In this document: positions 1 through 8,354 of the stretch, in pieces
Position numbering within the stretch: the stretch's first letter is position 1
Layout of the letters: every line of letters begins with the position of its first letter
Assembly (NCBI RefSeq): GCF_037414475.1
Contig: NZ_CP147913.1
Span: forward strand, 6,322,001 to 6,386,000
DNA: 64,000 nucleotides
Origin: Myxococcus stipitatus
GTDB lineage: Bacteria; Myxococcota; Myxococcia; Myxococcales; Myxococcaceae
Direction: 5' to 3'
Program-made: the position numbers and the translations under genes
The notes under the pieces: model-generated
Told to the model about the DNA's origin: nothing
Databases searched by the model: none
The model's input: only the letters and a program-made list of their open reading frames with translations

Positions 1-480
1 GCTCACCGTGAAGGAGTCTCCCTCCACGCGAACCAACATCACGAGCCCCGAGCCGCCCTCTTCATCCAGCGCTCCCGCCCCAGCGAGCGCCACCGACGAC
101 AAGCCCCACGCCTTCGCCGCCGACTCCAACACGACGTCCGGCCCTGGCACTCCCGTGCGCTTCAAGGCCACCGCCACCCGAGGCGGCGTGCGCCCATCCC
201 ACGCACGCGACAGGTCCAACGCGCGCAGGCCGCGTATCAGCGCGCCTTCGTCACTCGCGCGAAACGTCCCCATGCGCAGGAGCACGCGGCTGGCGGTGCG
301 AAGCCGCAGGTTCGCTTCCTGATGCAGCCCCGAGGCTCCCGAGAGCTCCACCCCACCGTCCACCCGGTGGGGCTTGAAGCCCAGCGCGGAGACTTCCGCC
401 TCCAGCGCGGTCTCCAGTCCGGGGAGGGTGGACACGTAGACTTGTTCTTCAGCGCGGTGGGTCGTCACGGGCCGCCCCAT
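1..480 (-). CDS. THUMP-domain class I SAM-dependent RNA methyltransferase, N-terminal part (runs off left edge)
   Basis: The minus strand is open from an ATG at 480 to the window edge, giving the first 160 residues. The start is supported by a GGAG about 9 nt upstream. The N-terminus carries the pattern of RlmL/YcbY-type 23S rRNA guanine-N2 methyltransferases: a LPGLE segment at about residues 19-23, an early GG-x-E-L-S turn, a run of R-L-R-T-A-S-R-V-L-L, and then a THUMP-like region that binds RNA. The catalytic Rossmann domain would lie outside the window and is not seen. It begins 41 nt after the stop of the PlsC-type gene on the same strand, so the two may be co-transcribed. Family assignment is from the N-terminus only. 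Confidence 0.8.
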   Translation of the reverse strand, partial: MGRPVTTHRAEEQVYVSTLPGLETALEAEVSALGFKPHRVDGGVELSGASGLHQEANLRLRTASRVLLRMGTFRASDEGALIRGLRALDLSRAWDGRTPPRVAVALKRTGVPGPDVVLESAAKAWGLSSVALAGAGALDEEGGSGLVMLVRVEGDSFTVS

Positions 481-521
481 TGTCCGTGCTCCGGCGCTGA
501 CCGCAATGCCTCATTGCGCAA

Positions 522-1313
522 TCACGGTGAGGGCACCGCCGGAGGGTCGGGCAGCAGCGTGAGCGGGGGGCGCGGCGGGGCGTCCGCGTAGACGCCCCGG
601 TACTCGGGCGTCAGCAGCTTCGCCACCCGGCGCATCATCGCATCCACCAGCGCCTGTCTGGGGTCCTCCGCGCCGGCAATCTCCGGCTCCAGGTCCTCCA
701 CGCGGAACGAGGGGCCGATACGGATGCGGACGTTCGCGCGATACAGCCGCTCGCCGCCCATGTCCCCGTCGTCGATGGGCATCAGCTTCTCCGTCCCCAT
801 CAACGCGATGGGCACCACCGGCACGCCCGCGCGCTTCGCGATGAGTGACACGCCCTTCTTGGCCTGCTGCAGCTCACCCGTCCGGCTGCGCGCGCCCTCA
901 GGGAAGATGAGCACGGAGTCGCCGCCCTTGAGGGTCTCCACCGCCCGGCGCATGGCCTCGATGTCCGGCGAGTTGGGCTTGATGGCAATCGTGTCCATCG
1001 TCTCCGACGCCAGCCGTGTCATCACCGTGCTCTGCAGCTTCACGCCCGCCATGAAGTACAGCTTGCGAGGACGGAAGGCGCGAAAGAGCGTGAAGCCATC
1101 CGCGTTGGAGAGGTGGTTGCAGATGTAGAGGCAGGGCTCGTCCAGGAGGAAGCCCCGGCCCTCCACCTGCTCTTCAGCCAGCACATCCCACACGCTGTCC
1201 ATCAGCGTACGCACCACAATGCGCCGGGGGCCTTCCGGCAGTCGGGCCATCAGGGAAAAGAGAATGCGGAGCACGCGTCGGTCGCCTCCACCTCGGGGAC
1301 GGCCCGAGAGCAT
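522..1313 (-). CDS. plsC: 1-acyl-sn-glycerol-3-phosphate acyltransferase (PlsC family)
   Basis: A 263-residue protein expected to acylate lysophosphatidic acid at the inner membrane during phospholipid synthesis. The four acyltransferase blocks are visible: H-x4-D at about residues 67-72 (NHLSNAD), a G-V-K segment near 91, FPEGARSR at about 137-144, and a VPVVPIALMGT stretch near 160. The frame stays open 36 codons further upstream, but that extension has no acyltransferase character, so the ATG at 1313 is preferred; a GTG at 1274 just before the first hydrophobic helix is an alternative. The THUMP methyltransferase follows closely on the same strand. Substrate could differ, since many PlsC-like proteins act on other lysolipids. 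Confidence 0.85.
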   Translation of the reverse strand: MLSGRPRGGGDRRVLRILFSLMARLPEGPRRIVVRTLMDSVWDVLAEEQVEGRGFLLDEPCLYICNHLSNADGFTLFRAFRPRKLYFMAGVKLQSTVMTRLASETMDTIAIKPNSPDIEAMRRAVETLKGGDSVLIFPEGARSRTGELQQAKKGVSLIAKRAGVPVVPIALMGTEKLMPIDDGDMGGERLYRANVRIRIGPSFRVEDLEPEIAGAEDPRQALVDAMMRRVAKLLTPEYRGVYADAPPRPPLTLLPDPPAVPSP

Positions 1314-1580
1314 GGACCGGCTGGAGCCTGGATGTCCGGCCGTTGTGGCCTGGACTTTCAAGCAGCCCCACTGGCCACCAGAAGATGTAGTGCCATGGGC
1401 GTCTCGGGTCAGCGCCCACATGCGTCCCGCCCGCGCCCGCCCGGTGGGCCGTCATGCAGCCAACGCTCCGGACCGACTGGGGGACGAGGTGCCCACCTTG
1501 GTGTGACCCGTCCGTGGCCTTCGCTGCCTGTATGAACCCCATCGGCGTGCACCCTGGGTTTGCGCTAAGGGAGGAAGCCT

Positions 1581-2468
1581 ATGAGCGCCGAAGCCACCCC
1601 CTCGCGCAGCAGGAAGCCCGTGGAGTACGAGGTCACCGTCGACCGTGTGCGGATGGACACACACGACACCGCCACCCTCTTCCTCGACTTTGGAGACACC
1701 CCGCCGGACTACAAGGCCGGGCAGTTCATCAACATCGACCCCCACCAGTTCCTCGCGCTCGGCCGGCTGTCCGCCTATCTCCAGGAGCAGAAGGGGCGCA
1801 AGGAGCCGCAGCGCTCGTACTCCATGGCCTCCGCGCCCCACGAGCGGCACGTGGCCATCACCGTGAAGGACGAGGAGTTCATCCCCGGCCTCACCCGCTA
1901 CCCGCCGCTCCTGTCGCCCTACCTCGTGCACGGCAGGCTCACGGGCGCGCGCATCAAGGTTCTGGGCTTCATGGGGCCGTACGTCCTGCCCGAGGACGTG
2001 GACACTCGCACCGACCACGTCGTCCACCTGGTGGCGGGCTCGGGCGCGGTGCCCAACTTCGCCATCCTGAAGGACGCGCTCCACCGGGGCCTCAAGCCGC
2101 GTCACACCGTCCTCATGTCCAACAAGTGCTGGGGCGACGTGCTCTTCCGCGAGGAGCTCGAGGCGCTCGAGCGCCAGCACCCGGACCGCGTCCGCCTGGT
2201 GCACACGCTCACCCGGGAGCTGGACGAGTCGCGCTTCGGGCCGTCCGTGCGCAAGGGGCGCATCCACCAGGCGCTCCTGGAGGAGCTCATCCCGGACCCG
2301 GCCTCCTGCCTCGTCTACGCCTGCGGCCCGGCGATTACGCCGTGGGACCGGCGCAAGGCGCTGGAGACACGCACGCCCGCCACGCCTCGCTTCATGGAGA
2401 CGGTGCTGGGACACCTGCACGCGCTCGGCATCGAGGACAAGCGCATCAGGCGGGAGACGTACGGGTAG
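1581..2468 (+). CDS. FAD/NAD(P)-binding ferredoxin reductase-like oxidoreductase
   Basis: A 295-residue cytosolic flavoprotein of the ferredoxin-NADP reductase superfamily, moving electrons between NAD(P)H and an unknown partner. An N-terminal FAD-binding barrel carries RSYS at 78-81. The NAD(P) domain starts with a glycine-rich G-S-G-A-V-P turn near 153 and ends with the family Y-A-C-G-P at 246-250. No 2Fe-2S cysteine cluster is attached, unlike PaaE or BoxA-like multidomain forms. The start follows a strong GGAGGAA. Its last 23 nt overlap, tail to tail, the end of the convergent histidine kinase gene. The redox partner cannot be read from context. Confidence 0.82.
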   Translation: MSAEATPSRSRKPVEYEVTVDRVRMDTHDTATLFLDFGDTPPDYKAGQFINIDPHQFLALGRLSAYLQEQKGRKEPQRSYSMASAPHERHVAITVKDEEFIPGLTRYPPLLSPYLVHGRLTGARIKVLGFMGPYVLPEDVDTRTDHVVHLVAGSGAVPNFAILKDALHRGLKPRHTVLMSNKCWGDVLFREELEALERQHPDRVRLVHTLTRELDESRFGPSVRKGRIHQALLEELIPDPASCLVYACGPAITPWDRRKALETRTPATPRFMETVLGHLHALGIEDKRIRRETYG

Positions 2469-4077
2469 GCGAGAGCGGCAGCACCACCTCGAAGCGGGCG
2501 CCTTGCTTGGAGCGGGCGCTCGCGCGGACCTGACCTCCGTGGGCCAGCACCACGCGCTTGACGATGGCCAGCCCCAATCCCCGGCCGTTGGCGCGCGTGA
2601 GGAAGAACGGCTCGAAGACGCGGCGCGGGTCCACGTCGGGAATGCCCGGGCCCTCGTCCTCCACCACCAGCCGCACGCCGTCCGGCACCGGCTCCACGCT
2701 CAGCCGCACGCGCCCACCGGGAGGCGAGGCCTGCACCGCGTTGCGCACCAGGTGCGTGGCCGCGAGTTGGAGCAGCGTCTCGTCGCCGAGCAGCTCGGGT
2801 GTGTCCGGCGCTTCGTCCACCACGAAGCGCAGCGTGGGCCCATCCGGCGGACCATGGAGCTGGCCGAGCGCGCGGCGCACCAGCTCTCCCAGATGTACCG
2901 GACGAGGACGCGGCTCCAGCGGACGCACCACGTCCAGCAGGTCCCGCACGATGTCCTCCAGCCGGATGGCCTCCTCCTCCATCATGCCCACCGCGGCGTG
3001 CCCCGTGGGGCCCAGGTGGGGCTCGCGCCGCAGCACCGCCACCGCGTTGAGGATGGCGCCCAGGGGATTTCGCACCTCGTGGGCCACCACGCCCGCGGCC
3101 TCGCCCAGCACCGTCAGGCGCTCGTGGGCCACCAACTCTCCCTGGAGCCGGGACAGCTCGGCCAGCCGCTCCGAGGCCGTGCGCAGGTGCCTCACGTTCT
3201 CCAGCACGCCCCCCACCATCTGCGCGAAGAGCTCCAGCGTGCTCGCGGCGGCGGGCGTGAGGTCCTGTCCTTGCGCGGAGAGGACTCCCAACGGCTGGCC
3301 TCCCACGAAGATGGGCGCGTCCAGCGCGCGGAGGCCGGAGGGATAGGTGCGCTGGATGTCCTCGTAGACCTCGCGCGCGTGGACGCGGTGGGCCACGCCG
3401 AGCGCATCCTGATGGAACGCCGCCTTGCGCCGCGCGAGCACCTCCTCCAGGTGGGGCAGGGTGCCGAGCGGAATGCGGACCTCTGAAATCGGCGCGCCGT
3501 AGAGGCGCTCGGCGAGCGCGACGACGGCCGGCTCCTGGCGCATGGGGCCATGCCGGAACACGTTGCCTTCGACCAGGAGGATGGCCGCATAGAAGCCCTG
3601 CTGGTGGACGGCCTCCACGGCGGACTCCAGGACCTCCTGCTCGCTGCGGGCGTGCAGCATGTCCGACGCGGCCGCGCCCAGCGCCTCGATGAGCCGGTGC
3701 GTGGTGTCCTCGCCCGCGGCGTCGTGCAGGAGCAGCACGGTCTCCTCGGAGATGGCGCCGGGCGCGAAGGTCGCCGTCATCGTGCGCTCGCGTCCATCCG
3801 CCGCGCGCAGGCGCAGCCACAGCGGATGTGCGGGCCGGGGACCTTCGCCCGTGAGGGCCTCGTGAACGGCGTCCACCCAGCGGCGCTCCACCGGCGCGAA
3901 GCGGTCGATGAGCGCGCTGACGGAGGTGGCCTTCACTTCCTCGACGGAGATGCCCAGCAGCGCCGCGAGGGCGGCGTTGGCGACCCGCACCTGCTCACCC
4001 TGGATGACCGCCGCGGGGGTGGGCAGCCGTTCAAGCAGCCAGTAGTCGTCGGGCGAGACGGAAGCGTCGGGGGGCAC
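2446..4077 (-). CDS. PAS-GAF sensor histidine kinase
   Basis: A 543-residue soluble sensor kinase with no membrane segment. A PAS-like domain spans about 12-120 and a GAF-like domain about 125-300. The dimerisation helix carries the phospho-acceptor H333 in an AHEVRNPLG H-box. The ATPase domain follows with N-box N446, the G1 box DEGPGIP near 474-480 and a G2-type GRGLGLA near 498-504. No response regulator is directly adjacent; the nearest is the CheY-like gene at 5550-5924 on the same strand, which could be its partner but is separated by the PilZ gene and a small gene on the other strand. The start is a GTG with no clear ribosome binding site, so a slightly different start is possible. Confidence 0.9.
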   Translation of the reverse strand: MPPDASVSPDDYWLLERLPTPAAVIQGEQVRVANAALAALLGISVEEVKATSVSALIDRFAPVERRWVDAVHEALTGEGPRPAHPLWLRLRAADGRERTMTATFAPGAISEETVLLLHDAAGEDTTHRLIEALGAAASDMLHARSEQEVLESAVEAVHQQGFYAAILLVEGNVFRHGPMRQEPAVVALAERLYGAPISEVRIPLGTLPHLEEVLARRKAAFHQDALGVAHRVHAREVYEDIQRTYPSGLRALDAPIFVGGQPLGVLSAQGQDLTPAAASTLELFAQMVGGVLENVRHLRTASERLAELSRLQGELVAHERLTVLGEAAGVVAHEVRNPLGAILNAVAVLRREPHLGPTGHAAVGMMEEEAIRLEDIVRDLLDVVRPLEPRPRPVHLGELVRRALGQLHGPPDGPTLRFVVDEAPDTPELLGDETLLQLAATHLVRNAVQASPPGGRVRLSVEPVPDGVRLVVEDEGPGIPDVDPRRVFEPFFLTRANGRGLGLAIVKRVVLAHGGQVRASARSKQGARFEVVLPLSPTRTSPA

Positions 4078-4184
4078 GAGGAGGGTCCTGGCGGACGTCG
4101 AGGGGGACCGAAAGGCGGACGCAATCGGTGGAGGGGTGCCTCGTAGGAGAGGGCGAAGGGCGAATGAAGAGGAGGATGGACACC

Positions 4185-4295
4185 ATGAACTTCATGAACG
4201 TGATGGACCGCGGCGACCTGGAGCTCAAGGCGGTGGTGGCGGTGATGATGGCCTTCGTGATGACCGGAGGCGTGTTCCTCGGCCAACTGCTGTAG
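4185..4295 (+). CDS. Small single-pass membrane peptide, 36 residues (hypothetical)
   Basis: A short ORF preceded by an excellent AGAGGAGG ending 9 nt before the ATG at 4185; in-frame ATGs at 4164 and 4176 are less well placed. The product starts with a polar segment containing several Met and charged residues (MNFMNVMDRGDLELK) and continues as an uninterrupted hydrophobic stretch of about 20 residues ending in G-Q-L-L, as expected of a small inner-membrane protein. It lies alone in the gap between the divergently placed kinase gene and the convergent PilZ gene. No family is recognised. Support is the ribosome binding site and the coherent transmembrane segment. Confidence 0.55.
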   Translation: MNFMNVMDRGDLELKAVVAVMMAFVMTGGVFLGQLL

Positions 4296-4329
4296 GCCTC
4301 CTCCCCGGGCGGGCCCGCACCGCCCAGGG

Positions 4330-5529
4330 CTACTTGGGAGGCTTGCGGCTCACGAACTGCTGGATGAAGTCCCGCTCCTCCTTGCGGAGGCTGCTGAGTC
4401 GCAACCCATAGCCGCGCGGATTCTTTCCGTCATCGAGCGAGTTCTCCCAGATGACGGAGCTGCGCAGGGTCATCACCCGCGACGGCTCATCGAAGCGCAG
4501 CGTCAGCTCCACCTGAGTCCCCAACCGCAGCGGCTTGTCCGTGGCGATGAACAGGCCACCCGACGACAAGTTGATGATGCGGTGGTCCGTGAAGATGCCC
4601 GTGTTCTGCATCGACACCCGAACGTCCGCGTGGATGCGATCATCCGCGCGGCGCTCCAACCCCACGAACTCCGCGCTGGAATAGGTGGGCGCGGCGGCGG
4701 CCTTGCGCAGGGGCGGTGCGGGCGGAGGCGGCGCGGGTGGGGCGGGCGGCGGCAGCGTGTGTGTGCGCTGCACCGGAGCCGCTCGAGGCGCCGCGTGCAT
4801 CACCGGAGGCGGAGGCCGCTGCGGCGTCGCCGGCATGATGGGAGGCCCCGAGGGCGCATGCGCGGCCACGGGCTGCGCGGCGGCTTGTGCCATCGACGGC
4901 GCCACCTGCTGAGCCATCACCACCGGCGCCGGTGCGGGCGGGCGCGCGACGGCGGGCGCCACCGGCGGAACCGACGGCGCGATGGTCGGAGCCACGGGAG
5001 GCGGAGGGGGCGGCAGCGGCCCGTTCATGTCCAGCCGGGGTGGCATGGGCCGGGACTGCGGGAACGCGCCCTGGGAATAGAGCACCTCGACCTCGCGCAT
5101 GCAGCGCGAGAGGAAGTCGAAGATCTCCGCGGAGACCTTGCGCAGCTCCGGATGGGTCTCGGGCGCCAGGTGCTCGGGCGAGAAGCGCTTGGCCATGCGG
5201 AAGAAGGCCAGCCGCACCTCATCCAGGCTGGAGGTCGGCTTCGCGCCGAAGACCTCGTGCGGAGGCAGGTTCTGCAGGCCCCGCAACTGGGTGCGCAGCC
5301 GCTCGGCCTGCTGCTGCTCCACCGAGGGGCCCGGCCGCGCCGCGGCGAACAAGTCGCGCAGCTCCGGCAGCTCCTGCACCGCCACCCATTGAGCGCCGTC
5401 TCGCGACGCGCGCACGGCGGCCTTCAGTCGCCCGGAGGCAATCAGCTCTCGAAGAGCCTGGAGGGCGAGCGGGCCCAGCACGCGCCCCAGATTGTCCGCA
5501 ACCCAGTAACCGACAGCAGGAGACGACAC
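4330..5529 (-). CDS. GYF-like / J-like / PilZ domain protein (TIGR02266-type PilZ)
   Basis: A 399-residue cytosolic protein in three parts. Residues 5-55 resemble the GYF_2 domain, with W9 and a D-G-A-Q-W motif. Residues 88-150 have a short J-domain-like helical look, with E-V-R-L-A-F-F-R-M-A-K-R. A Pro/Ala-rich linker of over 120 residues follows. The C-terminal ~105 residues form a PilZ domain with an ERRADDR arginine motif and the N-L-S-S-G-G turn, the usual c-di-GMP contact points; this matches the TIGR02266 PilZ subgroup abundant in Myxococcus. The start is a GTG with a GAGGTG upstream. It lies 20 nt downstream of a CheY-like gene, so the pair is probably one operon linking phosphorylation to c-di-GMP or motility control. 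Confidence 0.85.
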   Translation of the reverse strand: MSSPAVGYWVADNLGRVLGPLALQALRELIASGRLKAAVRASRDGAQWVAVQELPELRDLFAAARPGPSVEQQQAERLRTQLRGLQNLPPHEVFGAKPTSSLDEVRLAFFRMAKRFSPEHLAPETHPELRKVSAEIFDFLSRCMREVEVLYSQGAFPQSRPMPPRLDMNGPLPPPPPPVAPTIAPSVPPVAPAVARPPAPAPVVMAQQVAPSMAQAAAQPVAAHAPSGPPIMPATPQRPPPPVMHAAPRAAPVQRTHTLPPPAPPAPPPPAPPLRKAAAAPTYSSAEFVGLERRADDRIHADVRVSMQNTGIFTDHRIINLSSGGLFIATDKPLRLGTQVELTLRFDEPSRVMTLRSSVIWENSLDDGKNPRGYGLRLSSLRKEERDFIQQFVSRKPPK

Positions 5530-5549
5530 GCAGACACCTCAGGGGGAAG

Positions 5550-5924
5550 TCAGTGGGCCAGCGCCTGGCGCACGGCAGAGGCGATCTCCAGCGGGTGGAA
5601 GGGCTTCCCCACGAAGCCCACCGCCCCCGCGGCCATGGCCTGCTCCACCACGGGCTCGGCATCCATGCTGCTGATGACGAGCACGCGTGTTCCCGGCGAC
5701 ACCTGCTTGATGGCCCCCAGCACCTCCAGCCCGCTCTTCTTGGGCATGAACAGGTCCAGGAACATCACCGCGGGCTTCTCTCGAGCGGCCACCGCGAGCC
5801 CCTCTTCGCCATCCGCGGCCTCGAGCAGTCGCAGCTCGATGCCCGTGTCGGAGATGACGTCCTTGAGGATGCGGCGCACGAAGCTGTCGTCATCGACGAG
5901 CAGCAATGTCGGGGTGTCGGACAT
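5550..5924 (-). CDS. Single-domain response regulator (CheY-like receiver)
   Basis: A 124-residue stand-alone receiver. The acidic pocket D-D-D is near residues 11-13, the phospho-accepting Asp lies in M-F-L-D-L-F-M-P, the switch Ser in I-S-S-M-D, and the conserved Lys in G-K-P-F. No output domain is present, so it must act by protein contact. The GYF/PilZ gene follows after 20 nt on the same strand. The upstream gap holds the divergent M20 peptidase gene. Confidence 0.93.
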   Translation of the reverse strand: MSDTPTLLLVDDDSFVRRILKDVISDTGIELRLLEAADGEEGLAVAAREKPAVMFLDLFMPKKSGLEVLGAIKQVSPGTRVLVISSMDAEPVVEQAMAAGAVGFVGKPFHPLEIASAVRQALAH

Positions 5925-6006
5925 GGCGCCGCATGATACTTGGACCGCGCAACATCCGCGCGAGGTCCTCGCGCGCCTGCTCGCCTTTTTGGGTTAAGGG
6001 GTGAGC

Positions 6007-7398
6007 ATGCCCATCGCTCAGGCTCTCTCTCACTTCGAGTCCCAGAAGACCGCCTACCTCGAGGACCTCAAGGCCCTCGTGCGCATACCCAGCGTCTCGT
6101 TTCCGGGCTTCGACGCGGCCCGGGTCCGGCAGAGCGCGGAGGCGACTTCTCGACTCTTGAAGGACCGTGGGTTTGAAAACGTTCAGCTACTCGAAATTGG
6201 GGAGGCGCACCCCTATGTCTACGGCGAGGTCCTGAGGTCTCCAGGCGCACCCACGTTGCTGTTGTATGCCCATCACGATGTGCAGCCCGTGGGGGACGAG
6301 TCGCTGTGGAAGAGCCCTCCGTTCGAGCCGCAGGTGCGCGACGGCCGGCTGTACGGGCGAGGCACGGCGGACGACAAGGCGGGCATCGTGGTGCACGCGT
6401 CGGCGGTGGACGCGTGGCTGAAGGGCGCAGGCAAGCTGCCGCTCAACGTGAAGGTGCTCATCGAGGGTGAGGAGGAGATTGGCAGCAACCATCTGTCCGC
6501 GTTCCTACAGAAGCACGCGGCGCTCCTGAAGGCGGACGCCATCGTGCTGACGGACACGTCGAACTTCGACACGGGGCTGCCGTCCATCACCACCGCGCTG
6601 CGGGGGCTCGTCACGGTGGACGTGGAGGTGCGCGCGCTGAAGCAGGCGGTGCACTCGGGGATGTGGGGTGGGCCGGTGCCTGACCCGGTGATGGCGCTGT
6701 GCCGGATGCTGGCGACGCTGACGCACGCGGATGGCTCCATCGCCATCGAGGGGCTCCAGGAGAAGGTGAAGCCGCTCACGCAGGCGGAGCGCGAGAGCAT
6801 CCAGTCGCTGCCGGGCGACGAGGCGACCTTCCGCGAGCAGGTGGGGCTGTTGCCGGGAGTCCAGATGCTGGGCGGGCGGCACCCGTGGGAGATGAACTGG
6901 CGTCAGCCGAGCATCGCCATCAACGCCATCCAGGCCAGCACGCGCAAGGACGCGCGCAACATCATCTGCGACGCGGCCTGGGCCCGGGTGGGCATCCGCA
7001 TCGTCCCGGACCTGGACCCGCGGGACGTGGAGCAGCGGCTGAAGGCGCACTTGAGCAAGGTGTGCCCGTGGGGATTGGAGCTGCGCTTCGAGACGGAGGG
7101 CGCGTCGGGGTGGTGGTACACGGACCCGTCGCATCCGGCGTTCCAGGCGGCCTTCCGCGCGTTGGAGAAGGGCTACGGGACGAAGGCGGTGGCCATCGGG
7201 TGTGGCGCGTCCATTCCCTTCGTGGAGCCGTTCGCGCGGGAGTTGGGCGGAGTGCCCGCGCTGCTCATCGGCGTGGAGGACCCGTACACGTATGCCCATT
7301 CCGAGAACGAGAGCCTTCACGTGGGCGACTGGGAGAAGTCCATCCGCAGCGCCATCCACCTCTATGACGAACTGGCGCGGGTGCTGACCGCGCGCTGA
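6007..7398 (+). CDS. M20 family metallopeptidase (dipeptidase)
   Basis: A 463-residue zinc peptidase of the M20/M25/M40 family, likely a cytosolic dipeptidase. Metal-binding and catalytic elements are visible: Y-A-H-H-D-V-Q-P near residue 90, G-R-G-T-A-D-D-K with the bridging Asp near 122, E-G-E-E-E-I-G-S with the catalytic Glu near 155, a D-T-S Asp near 183, and a late H-S-E-N-E-S. The lid domain lies between about 190 and 310. The ATG at 6007 is chosen because AAGGGG sits 5 nt upstream; a GTG at 6001 in frame lacks spacing. Substrate specificity cannot be told. Confidence 0.9.
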   Translation: MPIAQALSHFESQKTAYLEDLKALVRIPSVSFPGFDAARVRQSAEATSRLLKDRGFENVQLLEIGEAHPYVYGEVLRSPGAPTLLLYAHHDVQPVGDESLWKSPPFEPQVRDGRLYGRGTADDKAGIVVHASAVDAWLKGAGKLPLNVKVLIEGEEEIGSNHLSAFLQKHAALLKADAIVLTDTSNFDTGLPSITTALRGLVTVDVEVRALKQAVHSGMWGGPVPDPVMALCRMLATLTHADGSIAIEGLQEKVKPLTQAERESIQSLPGDEATFREQVGLLPGVQMLGGRHPWEMNWRQPSIAINAIQASTRKDARNIICDAAWARVGIRIVPDLDPRDVEQRLKAHLSKVCPWGLELRFETEGASGWWYTDPSHPAFQAAFRALEKGYGTKAVAIGCGASIPFVEPFARELGGVPALLIGVEDPYTYAHSENESLHVGDWEKSIRSAIHLYDELARVLTAR

Positions 7399-7488
7399 AC
7401 ACGGGGTGTTGTCGCCACCTCGTGGCTTTCGGCTCGAGACAGGGCGTGTTTACCTGTCCGGGCAGCACGAAGCCTGGGGGAGCGCGCC

Positions 7489-8328
7489 ATGTTCAAGGGA
7501 GTGGAGACGGGAGTGGTCGCCATGTCGGTGGTGGCCGCGGTGTTCGAGGTGTTGATGCCGCTGGCCGTCGTCTTCTGGGCGCGTCGCCGGCTGGGCGTGG
7601 CGTGGAAGGTGGTGGGGTGGGGCGCGCTGGCGTTCGCGCTGTCCCAGCTCTTCACCCGGCTGCCGATGATTCAAGTGCTCGGCATTCTCCTGGGCCCGGC
7701 GGTCAAGGACTCCAAGACGCTGGAGACCGTCTGGCTGCTCTTCCTGTGTCTGACCGCGGCGCTGTTCGAGGAGACGGCGCGGCTGTGGGTGTTTGGCCGT
7801 CCCTTGAAGGACGTCCGGCGCTGGCGCGACGCGGTGGGCTTTGGCGTGGGCCATGGCGGCCTGGAGTCGGCCCTGCTGGTGGCGGGCATGACGGTGCTGG
7901 GGCTCTTCGCCATGGCGGCGCTGGCCAACATGGACCTGTCGACGATGCCTGTTCCTCCCGAGAAGATGGAGGAGTTGGTGAAGGCGAAGCAGACCTACGC
8001 GGAGATGCGTTGGTGGACGCCGCTCCTGGGCGCCTACGAGCGGGTGGGCGCGATGGTGGCGCAAATCACCCTGTCGCTCCTGGTGTTGCAGCGTTACGTG
8101 CGAGGGAGCCCGCGCTGGTACTGGCTGGCGGTGGCGGCGCACTTCGTCTTCAACCTGGTGGCGGTGCTCGTGTCGCAGACGTGGGGCGTGGTGGCGAGCG
8201 AGGGCGTGGTGACGGTGTTCGCGCTGCTGGGGCTGGCCGTCATCCTGCGCTTGCGCCGCGAGGAGGCGGCGCAGCAGGACTCGAACCAGGTCCAATCCTC
8301 CGTGGTGTCACCCGGTGCCGCGTCTTGA
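7489..8328 (+). CDS. YhfC family intramembrane metalloprotease-like protein
   Basis: A 279-residue polytopic membrane protein with about seven to eight hydrophobic segments. It carries F-E-E-T-A-R at 93-98, G-H-G-G-L-E-S at 121-127 and a later A-H-F-V-F-N (H218, N222). This order of EE, H-x3-E and H-x3-N resembles the YhfC/CPBP-type putative glutamic or metallo-intramembrane proteases, where these residues form the active site within the membrane. A GGGGGAG precedes the ATG. It converges with the M23-like gene 26 nt downstream. Proteolytic activity and substrate are inferred from the family only. Confidence 0.75.
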   Translation: MFKGVETGVVAMSVVAAVFEVLMPLAVVFWARRRLGVAWKVVGWGALAFALSQLFTRLPMIQVLGILLGPAVKDSKTLETVWLLFLCLTAALFEETARLWVFGRPLKDVRRWRDAVGFGVGHGGLESALLVAGMTVLGLFAMAALANMDLSTMPVPPEKMEELVKAKQTYAEMRWWTPLLGAYERVGAMVAQITLSLLVLQRYVRGSPRWYWLAVAAHFVFNLVAVLVSQTWGVVASEGVVTVFALLGLAVILRLRREEAAQQDSNQVQSSVVSPGAAS

Positions 8329-8354
8329 ATGAGCCGCGGCTGGAGGGACTTGGT

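Noticed and set aside
1-322. A + strand ORF at the left edge
   Set aside because: The minus strand carries a THUMP-type methyltransferase N-terminus with a ribosome binding site. The + strand frame is Ser/Pro/Thr/Arg-rich without motifs.
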